Translations under genes and position numbers: made by a program
In this document: positions 15,286 through 22,554 of the stretch, in pieces
Layout of the letters: every line of letters starts with the position of its first letter
Position numbering within the stretch: the stretch's first letter is position 1
Origin: Mikrocytos mackini
Taxonomy: Eukaryota > Endomyxa > Ascetosporea > Mikrocytida > Mikrocytiidae
Reading direction: 5' to 3'
Length of the DNA stretch: 22,554 bases
Assembly: GCA_030180075.1 (NCBI GenBank)
Contig: JASNJN010000278.1
Coordinates: 1-22,554, forward strand
Notes under the pieces: generated by a model
Database searches by the model: none
Told to the model about the DNA's origin: nothing
The model's input: only the letters and a program-made list of their open reading frames with translations

Positions 15286-17742
15286 ATGACATCACCCAAA
15301 GACCCACAAACAACAACGGAAGAATCTATTTGTGATATAAACAGTGTGATTGAAAACGAATTGAACAATGTTCCGTGGATATTAGAAGAATTCGGCGGAA
15401 TCGAAACGAGTGAATCGGAGGGTTTAAATAAAACAAAAAGATTTCACTTATCCCGCATATACAACAAAGATAAGGATTATATTGTAAACAGCACGTCGTT
15501 AGCAATCAAAACAATTCAGCACTTAAAACAGCAAACACCTGAAAATGATGTACAAATTAATCCAATAATATCAATCACCGAGCCATCAGGAAGCGGAAAA
15601 ACTTGTTTCTTTGAATGCACAGAAGAGTTATCTGAGTTAGACGAAGATAATGTTCATTACAAATTAGCTAGCTCCACGGGGTTGATCGAAGATGCTAAGA
15701 AAGTATTTGACAATGTTTTAGTTATGAATATAAGTTTTAAGGAGGTTCTAAAGAGAGTGTCAACAATGGACAGTTATACTGAAGAGAACTTCATTATAAA
15801 ATTATCCTTAAAGTTAATTTCTTTACTTGAGAACAAAGCACTTATTTTGGATAAGGAAGATTGCGAATATAACAAAAGGTTATTAGAAACATACAAAACG
15901 GATCTGCCTACAAAAATAACTCGAGCCACACATGATGTTAATTTAAAAGATCTAATACAAACTCACAAAAATATAATAATTTTCATTATGAAAGGAATTA
16001 CAGAAGGAATATTTTACAAACGTCAAAAACACTTAGAAAAAAACGAAAATTTACCTGATGAAACTAAAAAAAAGAAACTTATAAACTCTGTTATTGAAAT
16101 TGACAATAAACCATACAAAAGAATTGAAAAGGCTGTTTTGTTAATTGATGAAGTCAACATATTTAAAATAAAAGAAATTTATTCCAATACAGTGACGAAG
16201 GGCTTCCAACATAGAAACTTTTATGTACAAATTATAGAAGACGCAATGAAAATGGATATTTTAGAACAATCGACTTCAAACCTAGCTTTTATTTTTTCTT
16301 CCATTTCACCTTTATCACAGGAAAGAAACAGCATATCAAATAGGCTAAAAATATTAGATTTTTATACGATGTTAATTGGAATTGATCGTAAAATATCATT
16401 TGCAGAGATTACATTTAGACATTTCTATGAAATTTCGAAAAAGAACAACGGTGCCGATGAACGTAATAACATACCGAATAAATTACAGATTTTGATTAAT
16501 GATCTAAAAACAGACAAAATGGCAATTGTTAATTACTTTAAGCATAAAAAAAATACCGAAGAAAAGGAGTTAAAAGAAAAAATAGAAGAAATATTTGGAA
16601 AAGACTATAACTATAAAGAAAAAGACCAGCAAACATTCGAAAACGAAATCATATTACGGGCATATAGATTTTTCTCTTTTCTTTTCAAACAAACTTATTT
16701 TGGTGTTAAACACAATTACAACCAAATGCAACATTATTCCAAAAAACAGATATTATCACCAATAAACGAAAATACTGTACCAGATATCGAAAAATTGAAC
16801 TGCTCTCAGTTTTTAACTTTTCTTATGTGTCCCAAAAGAAAAGGAAGTATCTGTTTATATAGCAAACTTAATCCATCAACCGAAAACAATATGGAGTCTT
16901 TTTGGCACGATTTCCGTATTTTCCAAACCAAATTCGAAGAAGCTCCTTTCCCCAGGCCAATTTCCGAACGTGAAATAAAGATTTTATACGGGCCTGTTGA
17001 CAAAGTAAGTAGAGACAGTGTTTCACAAACCATATACAACACATTCCATTATGGATACACATCATTAAAGCCAATAAAACTAATTGGAGGTAAGCCAGTG
17101 TTTGAGCTTGATTTTGCCAACTACCAACAGAAGATTAACATACAGAAACAATACAAAGAGTATTTAGATAAGAACAAAAGACCAAAGCTTTTCAAATTTG
17201 AACAAATAGGAGAACTTGCAGAGACATTTACATTATTATTCTGGAAGGGGATAATGACAAAAGTAAAAGAAAGTGTCAATATCCATATGATACCAATAGG
17301 TGTCGAAATAATAGACGAACCATTTTTTAGGAATGCTACAAAACGTCTTCTCAAAAAAATCCTTCCCGAGAAAATTGAAATAAAATGTCAAAACATTCCG
17401 AGGGAAAAAATAAAGAAATTCTTCAGGGTATTGCCCGAAGTTAGAGTAAATAAAAATGACACATTATGGCAAAAGACTAAGAAAGCGCGAATAGACTTAT
17501 TGGTAACGTTAGAGTCGGAAAATTCGCCTTTAAATAGGTGTGTTGTGGTGATTGAATTAAAAATTAATAATGGTAAGCCCAAAGACTTAGGAACTTTGAA
17601 AGAATTTAACAAGAATTATCAGACTCTGGACTTATATAGATATGGACATAAATTATTTGTGTCGGCTTCTTTGAACAAAAAAGGAAGCGTATGGGCGGCT
17701 GAAGCAACAACAATGGAGTACTTCATAGATAACAAAATATGA
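15286..17742 (+). CDS. NTPase plus PD-(D/E)XK protein of Crinkler/RHS-like architecture
   Basis: Starting at the first ATG (15286) the protein has 818 residues; the frame is open further upstream only with a TTG. An N-terminal P-loop-like motif EPSGSGKT (Lys105-Thr106) follows a hydrophobic strand, but Glu stands where the first glycine of GxxxxGKT would be. A strand ending in VLLIDEVN (Asp288-Glu289) is the Walker B. The central region is lysine-rich and helical. Near the C-terminus, RIDLLV (Asp737) and VVVIELKI (Glu757, Lys759) form the D...ExK signature of PD-(D/E)XK nucleases, followed by GxxKDL and a YRYG segment. This NTPase-then-nuclease order matches Crinkler (CRN) effectors and trypanosomatid RHS proteins. 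No signal peptide or LxLFLAK motif is seen, so secretion is not supported. The family call is by architecture, not by close sequence match, and the function is unknown. Confidence 0.6.
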   Translation: MTSPKDPQTTTEESICDINSVIENELNNVPWILEEFGGIETSESEGLNKTKRFHLSRIYNKDKDYIVNSTSLAIKTIQHLKQQTPENDVQINPIISITEPSGSGKTCFFECTEELSELDEDNVHYKLASSTGLIEDAKKVFDNVLVMNISFKEVLKRVSTMDSYTEENFIIKLSLKLISLLENKALILDKEDCEYNKRLLETYKTDLPTKITRATHDVNLKDLIQTHKNIIIFIMKGITEGIFYKRQKHLEKNENLPDETKKKKLINSVIEIDNKPYKRIEKAVLLIDEVNIFKIKEIYSNTVTKGFQHRNFYVQIIEDAMKMDILEQSTSNLAFIFSSISPLSQERNSISNRLKILDFYTMLIGIDRKISFAEITFRHFYEISKKNNGADERNNIPNKLQILINDLKTDKMAIVNYFKHKKNTEEKELKEKIEEIFGKDYNYKEKDQQTFENEIILRAYRFFSFLFKQTYFGVKHNYNQMQHYSKKQILSPINENTVPDIEKLNCSQFLTFLMCPKRKGSICLYSKLNPSTENNMESFWHDFRIFQTKFEEAPFPRPISEREIKILYGPVDKVSRDSVSQTIYNTFHYGYTSLKPIKLIGGKPVFELDFANYQQKINIQKQYKEYLDKNKRPKLFKFEQIGELAETFTLLFWKGIMTKVKESVNIHMIPIGVEIIDEPFFRNATKRLLKKILPEKIEIKCQNIPREKIKKFFRVLPEVRVNKNDTLWQKTKKARIDLLVTLESENSPLNRCVVVIELKINNGKPKDLGTLKEFNKNYQTLDLYRYGHKLFVSASLNKKGSVWAAEATTMEYFIDNKI

Positions 17743-18087
17743 AATTATCGGATCATTCTATTAGAACAACATAAATAAGTAATAATCAAAGAATGTTATG
17801 CCAAAATACATATACAGTCGAGTATAATATAATACACTCAAATGTGTTTTCAAAATGACAGTTTATTATACGATACTTTCCGACATTAAATTCGTTTATT
17901 AACGCGTATGATTCTTTTATTTTCCATTTATGTTCCCTTTTAAAGTAATTTAGAATAAAAAACCAATGGAAAATTATCTTTGTTCGATGATATACCGATA
18001 AGTAATTAGAATGTAAAAATTAAAAATATGAATTTTTCGGGCCCAATTTTAGGGGTTGCTATTATAATAAACTATTTTGAAAAATAG
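17743..18087. other. Intergenic region, no gene seen
   Basis: AT-rich sequence downstream of the Crinkler-like gene. A TAGGGGTTGC near 18049 resembles the end of a hAT element (compare the TAGGGGCTGC end of the MITE at 18670-18869, read on the other strand), but no partner end or target duplication was found. No transposase-like coding sequence continues into this part from the right. Confidence 0.5.
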
Positions 18088-18594
18088 CAGTGATGTTCGC
18101 AAGAGCATAATAGCTTTTTAAAATAGCTCTTTTCAAAAGGCATAATATGCTTTTATCGCGATAATCACGAAAAGCTACAGTGTTATCGCGATAAACCGGA
18201 TTATACCTAAATTTATGCTTTATGTCGCGATAATATGTCGTCAAAAATCAAAAAAAAAGCTACAAAATCCCGGATTTTGCCCATTTTTGGCCGGCGGCAT
18301 CGAGGGCATAATTTTTGACAGGGTTTAGGTTTATGCCCAAAATTATGCTCTGATTTTTCTGTTTTATTAAACATGAAAAATAATTTTGAAAAATGGGCAC
18401 AAGGTTTCTATGAGATCAAAAATACATTTTCATCCAAAAAAATTTTTTTTCAAATTTTTTCTTTTTGCTCAAAATTAGCCATTTTTACTTTTTAAAATAT
18501 GTCCATTATGTCCCGTTTTTATGGCCTATTTTGGCCAAAATAGTTTTTTTGAAAATGACCAAATTATGCTTTTATGCCTTTGCGAACATCACTG
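18088..18594. mobile_element. 507-bp non-autonomous element with CAGTG ends, hAT-like
   Basis: The left end CAGTGATGTTCGCAA (18088-18102) is repeated as an exact inverted copy at 18580-18594; the similarity extends another 8 bp with two differences (GAGCATAA against AGGCATAA). The CAGTG terminus fits the hAT YARNG rule. The interior is non-coding and holds repeated GCATAAT motifs and two copies of the palindrome TTATCGCGATAA (18153, 18183) plus a partial third at 18225. I could not find a matching target duplication: the left flank is AAAAATAG and the right flank GTTTTTAA. The element may have been rearranged, or one side deleted. The right flank continues with sequence of the MULE-like relic. 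Confidence 0.7.
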
Positions 18595-20105
18595 GTTTTT
18601 AATGCTTAAAGAGGTATTCCGTATATTTGCACAAAATAATGACGTTGGGAAGTGCAAATATATTATAACTAGGAGGCGGAAAATATATGACAAAAAATCG
18701 CAAAATATATGACGATATATGATTTTGGTTAAAATCTCATAATAATTTTGAAATTTCAAAAGGATAAAATATATGAATTTCATTAAATCGGGATAATTAT
18801 GGGTGAAATTTTTCCAGAAATTAGATGAAAATATATGATTTGTACTAAATCACATATTTGCAGCCCCTAATTATAACTGACAAAGACCTTAGTGAACGAA
18901 AAGTAGTGCGAATACTTCACAAATTCGTCACTAAACCTATGCAGATTCCACGCCATTAAAACATTTACACAAAGAATAAATAGATTGTCTAATGTTTCAA
19001 AAGTTATAAAGAAAAGGAATATAAATACAATTAAACAAGTATGTTATCTAGAGAATGAAAGAATATACAGCCAATTATTAGAAAGTTTGCATCCTGATAT
19101 CTTATCTCATTATATGAAAAATTGGGACAAGAACAAACACGAATTTGTCCCGTGTTTTAAAAATGCATCCCAATATTTTGATATCAATACGACCAACAAT
19201 ATTGAGTCGTTTTTTGGGACATTAAAACATAAGTTAAAACTGAATCAGACACTTGGGAATTTTCTAATAGACATGAGCAACTTTTTCGAAGATAAGAAAA
19301 CAATAAACGACAATTTTGCTGATAAAAGGAACCGAAGAATACCCAATAAAGACATACCTCAATTTATTCGTTCTTTAAAAGGGAGAATATCAGATTTCGC
19401 ATTTCGAAGGGTTATGGATATAGAAGAGATGTCTCATTACATCACATGCTCCGATAATTTCTTTAAATTCAATGAAGAAACATGCTGCAAATTTAAAACT
19501 CGCTCGGACTTCCTTGTATGCATATTTTCTACAATCTTCGATTAGGTAAGAAAACTGACCTTCTGTGTTATGTTCATAAACGGTGGAAGGTATCAATAAT
19601 TCTAGACAAAGTAAAGAAACAACCGATTTTGGCAAGTGAAAATATTACATCGTCATATTCTGATAATGTTGATGAAGAAACTCCGAATATCTGTGAAAAA
19701 ATAAGAAATAATGGAATCAGCCATGTATCCAGTTCTATTATTGACGGCGAATTACCTCTCCTTGCGAATTCCAAAAAGTCTTATAATATTACAAACGTGG
19801 TCAGTTGCAATACAATGGCAAATACAACAGCAAAATTTAATCGTTTTAAAGTATTGGGGGAAAGAATAGCATCTTCACTTTCTGAAAAAAAAGTTACAGT
19901 AGAAAGCGGTCTAAAAATACTGAAAGAAATAAATAGGGTCATAGAAGAAAATGAACCTGAAAATATTCTATCTATTTTATGCCCTGGTGTAATTAAAATT
20001 AAACAAAATAGCTCAAAGGAAAGAGTTTTGATTACAAAACTTCTAGACTCAAATGTATTACCAAATAATAAACAAAAAGGTAGAAAAAACGAAGAAAATA
20101 ACTAA
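18595..20105 (+). pseudogene. MULE-type transposase relic with SWIM zinc finger, interrupted by a MITE and frameshifts
   Basis: Pieces of one Mutator-like transposase lie in order. First, LMLKEVFRIFAQNND and KCKYII (about 18597-18667), then the MITE insertion. Next, ITDKDLSERKVVRIL (from 18873 on), where the Asp after T is the conserved catalytic position. After a shift near 18930 comes LCRFHAIKTFTQRI in another frame, then the helix NNIESFFGTLKHKL and the downstream helical region. A second shift near 19500 leads from TCCKFKT to GLPCMHIF, which together form a SWIM finger (CxC...CxH). A tail of ~180 residues ends at 20105. No long frame covers it all and no start codon is present, so it cannot make a normal transposase. 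The N-terminal third is absent. Domesticated ZSWIM-type proteins share these motifs, but the breaks make a host gene unlikely. Confidence 0.75.
18670..18869. mobile_element. hAT-type MITE, 200 bp, inserted in the MULE transposase relic, 8-bp target duplication
   Basis: The element starts TAGGAGGCGGAAAATATATG and ends so that its reverse strand starts TAGGGGCTGCAAATATGTGA. These are about 20-bp imperfect inverted repeats with one gap and few mismatches. It is flanked by exact 8-bp copies of ATTATAAC at 18662-18669 and 18870-18877. The interior repeats AAAATATATGA at least four times. Joining the flanks across one copy of the duplication restores an uninterrupted coding sequence with the catalytic TDKD motif of the transposase, which independently confirms the insertion boundaries. 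Confidence 0.92.
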
Positions 20106-20128
20106 ATAAAACAGGCTACAATTGAATT

Positions 20129-20212
20129 TGCCTAAAAAAGTGTGTAATTGCCTCAAAAGTGTGTAGATTGCCTCAAAAATGTGTATATGCCTCAAAATCC
20201 AGTGTGTGCCTC
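20129..20212. repeat. Degenerate tandem repeat, unit about 18-20 bp
   Basis: Downstream of the MULE relic, a motif TGTGTARATTGCCTCAAAA repeats imperfectly at 20141, 20160 and 20180, with degraded copies on either side. Unit lengths vary from 18 to 20 bp. There are no spacers or conserved repeat length, so it is not a CRISPR-like array. Confidence 0.7.
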
Positions 20213-20236
20213 ATACGAGTTAAAGATGACCTCAAC

Positions 20237-20644
20237 TTCATTTTTCCTGAAAAAATTGCATTTCTCCTGAAATTCTTACAATTTTCCTTAAAAAAAATTG
20301 TTTCGAATAACTAATTACAGAATTTTACATGTTGTGATTTGAAATTTATACCATATATGTGCAGGATGATTATTTAACTGGAAATATAGTTTTTTCTTGG
20401 AATTTCTGTTTGTTTTTGCACCAATTTATAAAGTAATGAAAATATCTAGACCTGATTTTGTCAAAGTGTTGATGGCAATTTTTGAAAAACCATCATAATT
20501 CATCTAAAATTAAATATAATTGAATTGGCGGATAAATTCAATTTGAAAATTTTGTTAATATAATTTATAAAATTAAAAAACGGCAAAAAATAAGGAAAAG
20601 TGTAAGAATTTCAGGGAATTTGCAACTTTTTCAGGCAAAATGAA
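20237..20644. repeat. 408-bp element with 54-bp inverted terminal repeats
   Basis: Bases 20237-20290 and the reverse complement of 20591-20644 align over 54 bp without gaps, about 87% identical. Both contain CCTGAAATTCTTACA in the middle. The interior (about 300 bp) is extremely AT-rich and non-coding. The symmetry points to a MITE or foldback element. No target duplication is visible, so the exact ends and the family are uncertain. Confidence 0.75.
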
Positions 20645-20668
20645 TTTCAATCAGAATAACCGACCCGA

Positions 20669-20706
20669 CCGCCCGAACCCGACCCGATCGGGTCGGGTTC
20701 GGGCGG
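20669..20706. repeat. 38-bp perfect GC-rich palindrome
   Basis: The sequence reads identically on both strands over 38 bases, centred on GATC at 20686-20689, with arms made of CCCGA/ACCCG units. It is strongly G+C-rich in an otherwise AT-rich region. A related palindrome lies at 20949-20993, so both probably belong to one repeat family. About 240 bp of featureless AT-rich DNA separates them. Confidence 0.85.
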
Positions 20707-20948
20707 CAGAAGGACCTAAAATCACTAAAAATTCTCAACAAATCATTAAACATAAAAATAACGAAAATAATATAATATAAACTTCAGAAATACGTTCCAG
20801 CAATCAAGCAGATGTGGGAAAGATTCCCAACGGAGTATTTGGGGCCTTTTGTCTAAAAAAATTTAAATTCCACTCATATTTTGAGGTAAATTTAAACAGA
20901 ATTTTTGAAATTACATGATAAATTACTACTAAAAAATTAGTATTTTCT

Positions 20949-20993
20949 ACCCGAACCCGACCCGACCCGATTCGGGTCGGGTCGGGCTCGGGT
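20949..20993. repeat. 45-bp near-perfect GC-rich palindrome of the same ACCCG family
   Basis: Arms of ACCCGA-type repeats face each other around ATT with one mismatched pair in the outer arm and the central base. The 150 bp that follow hold more CTCG/CGAG motifs, including AACTCG near 21064 and 21104 and CCCGAGTT near 21110, and then the truncated end of the gag-like frame. Confidence 0.8.
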
Positions 20994-21142
20994 GGGGAAA
21001 ACACCCAAAATTCTCATGTCTGATTTATATATCACACATATTCTTATATTCATTTAAATTATATAACTCGCTCGACAACTCGGCTCGGTAAAAAATCCAG
21101 AACTCGAAACCCGAGTTTTTTAACAACTCGTTACTCGTAGAA

Positions 21143-21835
21143 CTATACTTCCAGGTAGGTTTCAAACATTTCATGCCAAGTCTTCCATGGTATTGGCGGC
21201 TCGCCAGGGAACTCATGGAATGTCCGTGGTTGATTTAGTGGGTGAGTCTGTATGCTCACTGTCTGCGGCGTGTACGTTTGCACTGTCGGAGTTTCTATCT
21301 TTGTTGTTGGGAGAACTTCGGGTTGTTGGACAGGCGCTGGTTTCTCAGCTACCGGTTCCCTCTTCCTCCTCTCCATGGATTCAACAACAGCCTGTGCTTG
21401 TTTGAAGATCCCAACTATGAATATTAGTTGGTATTGTATGAGGGCATTTACTAGACCCGGCTTCTTTTCGTTTGCCTTCACTTTCATTCCGCGAAGTGAG
21501 ACCTCTAGCCGTAGGTCTGCTGTTTCCTGTTTCTCCGCCTCTTCTATCCGGGTTTTAAACTCCTGGATGTAGGCCTCTTTCAAGTCTTCTTGTGCGAACC
21601 ATTTGTTTTCTTTCCTGAGCAATTCCATCGCTCTGAAGAATATATCGTATGGTGTTTCGGTAACGAGTTTGACCAGTTTATCGACTGGTAGGTTTGTATG
21701 TATCGCCATGTAGGAATTAGCTGTGAGGTTAATTTCTAAAGAATTTAAAAAGTTATATTTATTTAGAAATATAGGGGATAACACCCCGGGCATCCGAGTT
21801 AGTATGCATTGACTATATGTAGCCAATGCATCCAC
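21143..21835 (-). pseudogene. Gag-like fragment of an LTR retrotransposon (Ty3/gypsy type), truncated
   Basis: The frame is open from 21835, but the first plausible start is ATG at 21709. The product has a helical N-terminal half (DIFFRAMELLRKENKW, KTRIEEAEKQETADLRL), a proline-rich middle (EKPAPVQQPEVLPTT), and ends in FHEFPGEPPIPWKTWHEMFETYLEV. The F-x-G-x-P-x-I-P-W-x-x-W-x-x-MF pattern is the start of the gag core in many animal Ty3/gypsy elements. The frame stops right after this, before the rest of gag, so the element is truncated. The stretch between 21709 and 21835 shows no family resemblance. Base composition is higher in G+C than the host genes. Confidence is moderate because only one diagnostic motif is present. 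Confidence 0.5.
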
Positions 21836-21850
21836 TCTACAATACCATTA

Positions 21851-21873
21851 CGTTATAGAGGGGTCTGACTGTA
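21851..21873. repeat. Tigger/pogo-like terminal inverted-repeat motif, single end
   Basis: Reading from 21873 on the minus strand gives TA, then CAGTCAGACCCC and TCTATAACG, the form of Tc1/mariner-superfamily pogo/Tigger termini (CAG start, TA target, followed by TATAACG). The element would extend to the left, where the gag-like fragment lies. No matching second end was found. It could be a solo end left by deletion or nested insertion. Confidence 0.35.
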
Positions 21874-21987
21874 TTAAGAAAATATTTATTTTCAAAAATA
21901 CAAAAAAAATTCCCATAAACCACATATTAACAAGGATAAACCAGAAAACTAAAAGTCACTATTTTACAAGTATACAATGTAATATAA

Positions 21988-22554
21988 CAGGATTCTAATG
22001 AGTACAAATACTTGGGGTTCAAGCAGAACTGGAACAACACAATGACTACCAAAGAGGCAGTGATGAAAGAGGCGAAGGCGAGAATTAAAAAGATCGTCTT
22101 CTCACCTCTGACACTCATTAACGTAGTCAATGTGGGAAAACTCATGTTGGTGTATGCTGCCCCTCTGATCAGATTCGTAGGCCAATGTCTACGATTCACG
22201 GACACCGAACTGGAGGATCTTACCAGATTCGCTAGAGTCCAGGTCAAGAGGGCCAACAGGATCCCATGGAAGATCTCAAACGGGAGAGTCCATGCCAGGC
22301 CAGAGGTCGGTGGTTTTGGACTGCCAAACTTCAAACACGAATACTGGCTAGAAACACTAGCAGTCGCAAGTACCTGAAAGGATGTAAATTGGACGAAGTT
22401 TCAAGTGAAGGCAACAGTCGTTTCATCAGGGGCCGTTTCGCTGAAAACACTGTGAGAGCCCAGGAGTGGTTAATCAAGCGTCGGCCAGAGATGAAGGCAA
22501 CAAAGGGGGAGAGAGTGTGTCGTATCCAGCAAGAAGCGGAAAGAATTCAGCAAC
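21988..22554 (+). pseudogene. Non-LTR retrotransposon reverse transcriptase, C-terminal fragment, runs off the window
   Basis: From 21988, after a TAA, the frame reads EYKYLGFKQNW, the thumb-side motif seen after the RT palm in non-LTR RTs (YKYLG). Helical sequence follows, then GRVHARPEVGGFGLPNF, matching the conserved (L/V)xxPxxxGGxGL block. A frame change near 22370 moves to a second frame beginning YLKGCKLDEV, which stays open to the window edge. No start codon and a missing palm domain show 5' truncation. G+C is near 50% in parts, far above the ~33% of nearby host genes. Confidence 0.7.

Noticed and set aside
18062-18244. 60-residue minus-strand frame with YRD repeats
   Set aside because: It is generated by the TTATCGCGATAA and related repeats in the 507-bp element.
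1-22554. tRNA, rRNA and other structured RNA genes
   Set aside because: I looked for T-arm-like GGTTCRA motifs with matching stems and for rRNA-like conserved stretches and saw none; a covariance-model search was not possible.

Overview
The window looks like nuclear DNA from a small, AT-rich eukaryote, with coding regions around one third G+C. The conserved genes have few or no introns and sit very close together: two divergent start codons are 15 bp apart, and two convergent genes overlap by 8 bp. This compaction, next to transposon-rich stretches, best fits a microsporidian or a relative such as Rozellomycota. That placement is inference; no marker gene here proves it.

Layout. 1-4500 is mobile DNA: a 19-bp minisatellite, a decayed Helitron (HUH Rep domain plus Pif1-type helicase, broken by a frameshift), and a hAT-type MITE with a perfect 8-bp target duplication. 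4930-7376 encodes an AAA-ATPase-like protein fused to a PD-(D/E)XK nuclease domain; its N-terminus is interrupted by a frameshift or a very small intron. 7911-15195 is the conserved core: a probable Sfr1/Mei5 recombination mediator, condensin SMC4, a SAC-domain phosphoinositide phosphatase, and a kleisin (best guess condensin CAP-H/Brn1). An in-frame TAA in the kleisin could be removed by a 27-nt GT-AG mini-intron. 15286-17742 encodes a second, unrelated-looking NTPase plus PD-(D/E)XK protein of the Crinkler/RHS style.

17743-22554 is a transposon graveyard. A MULE-type transposase relic at 18595-20105 was split by a 200-bp hAT MITE with an exact 8-bp target duplication and also carries two frameshifts. 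A 507-bp CAGTG-ended element lies beside it. Further right are a 54-bp inverted-repeat element, two GC-rich palindromes, a gag-like LTR-retrotransposon fragment, a Tigger/pogo-like terminal motif, and the C-terminal part of a non-LTR reverse transcriptase that is clearly richer in G+C than its surroundings.

How the genes relate: SMC4 and the putative kleisin would be partners in one complex (condensin), separated only by the SAC phosphatase, and Sfr1 acts in recombination. The two NTPase-nuclease proteins lie between these genes and the transposon blocks, which suits conflict- or effector-type genes, though their function is unproven.
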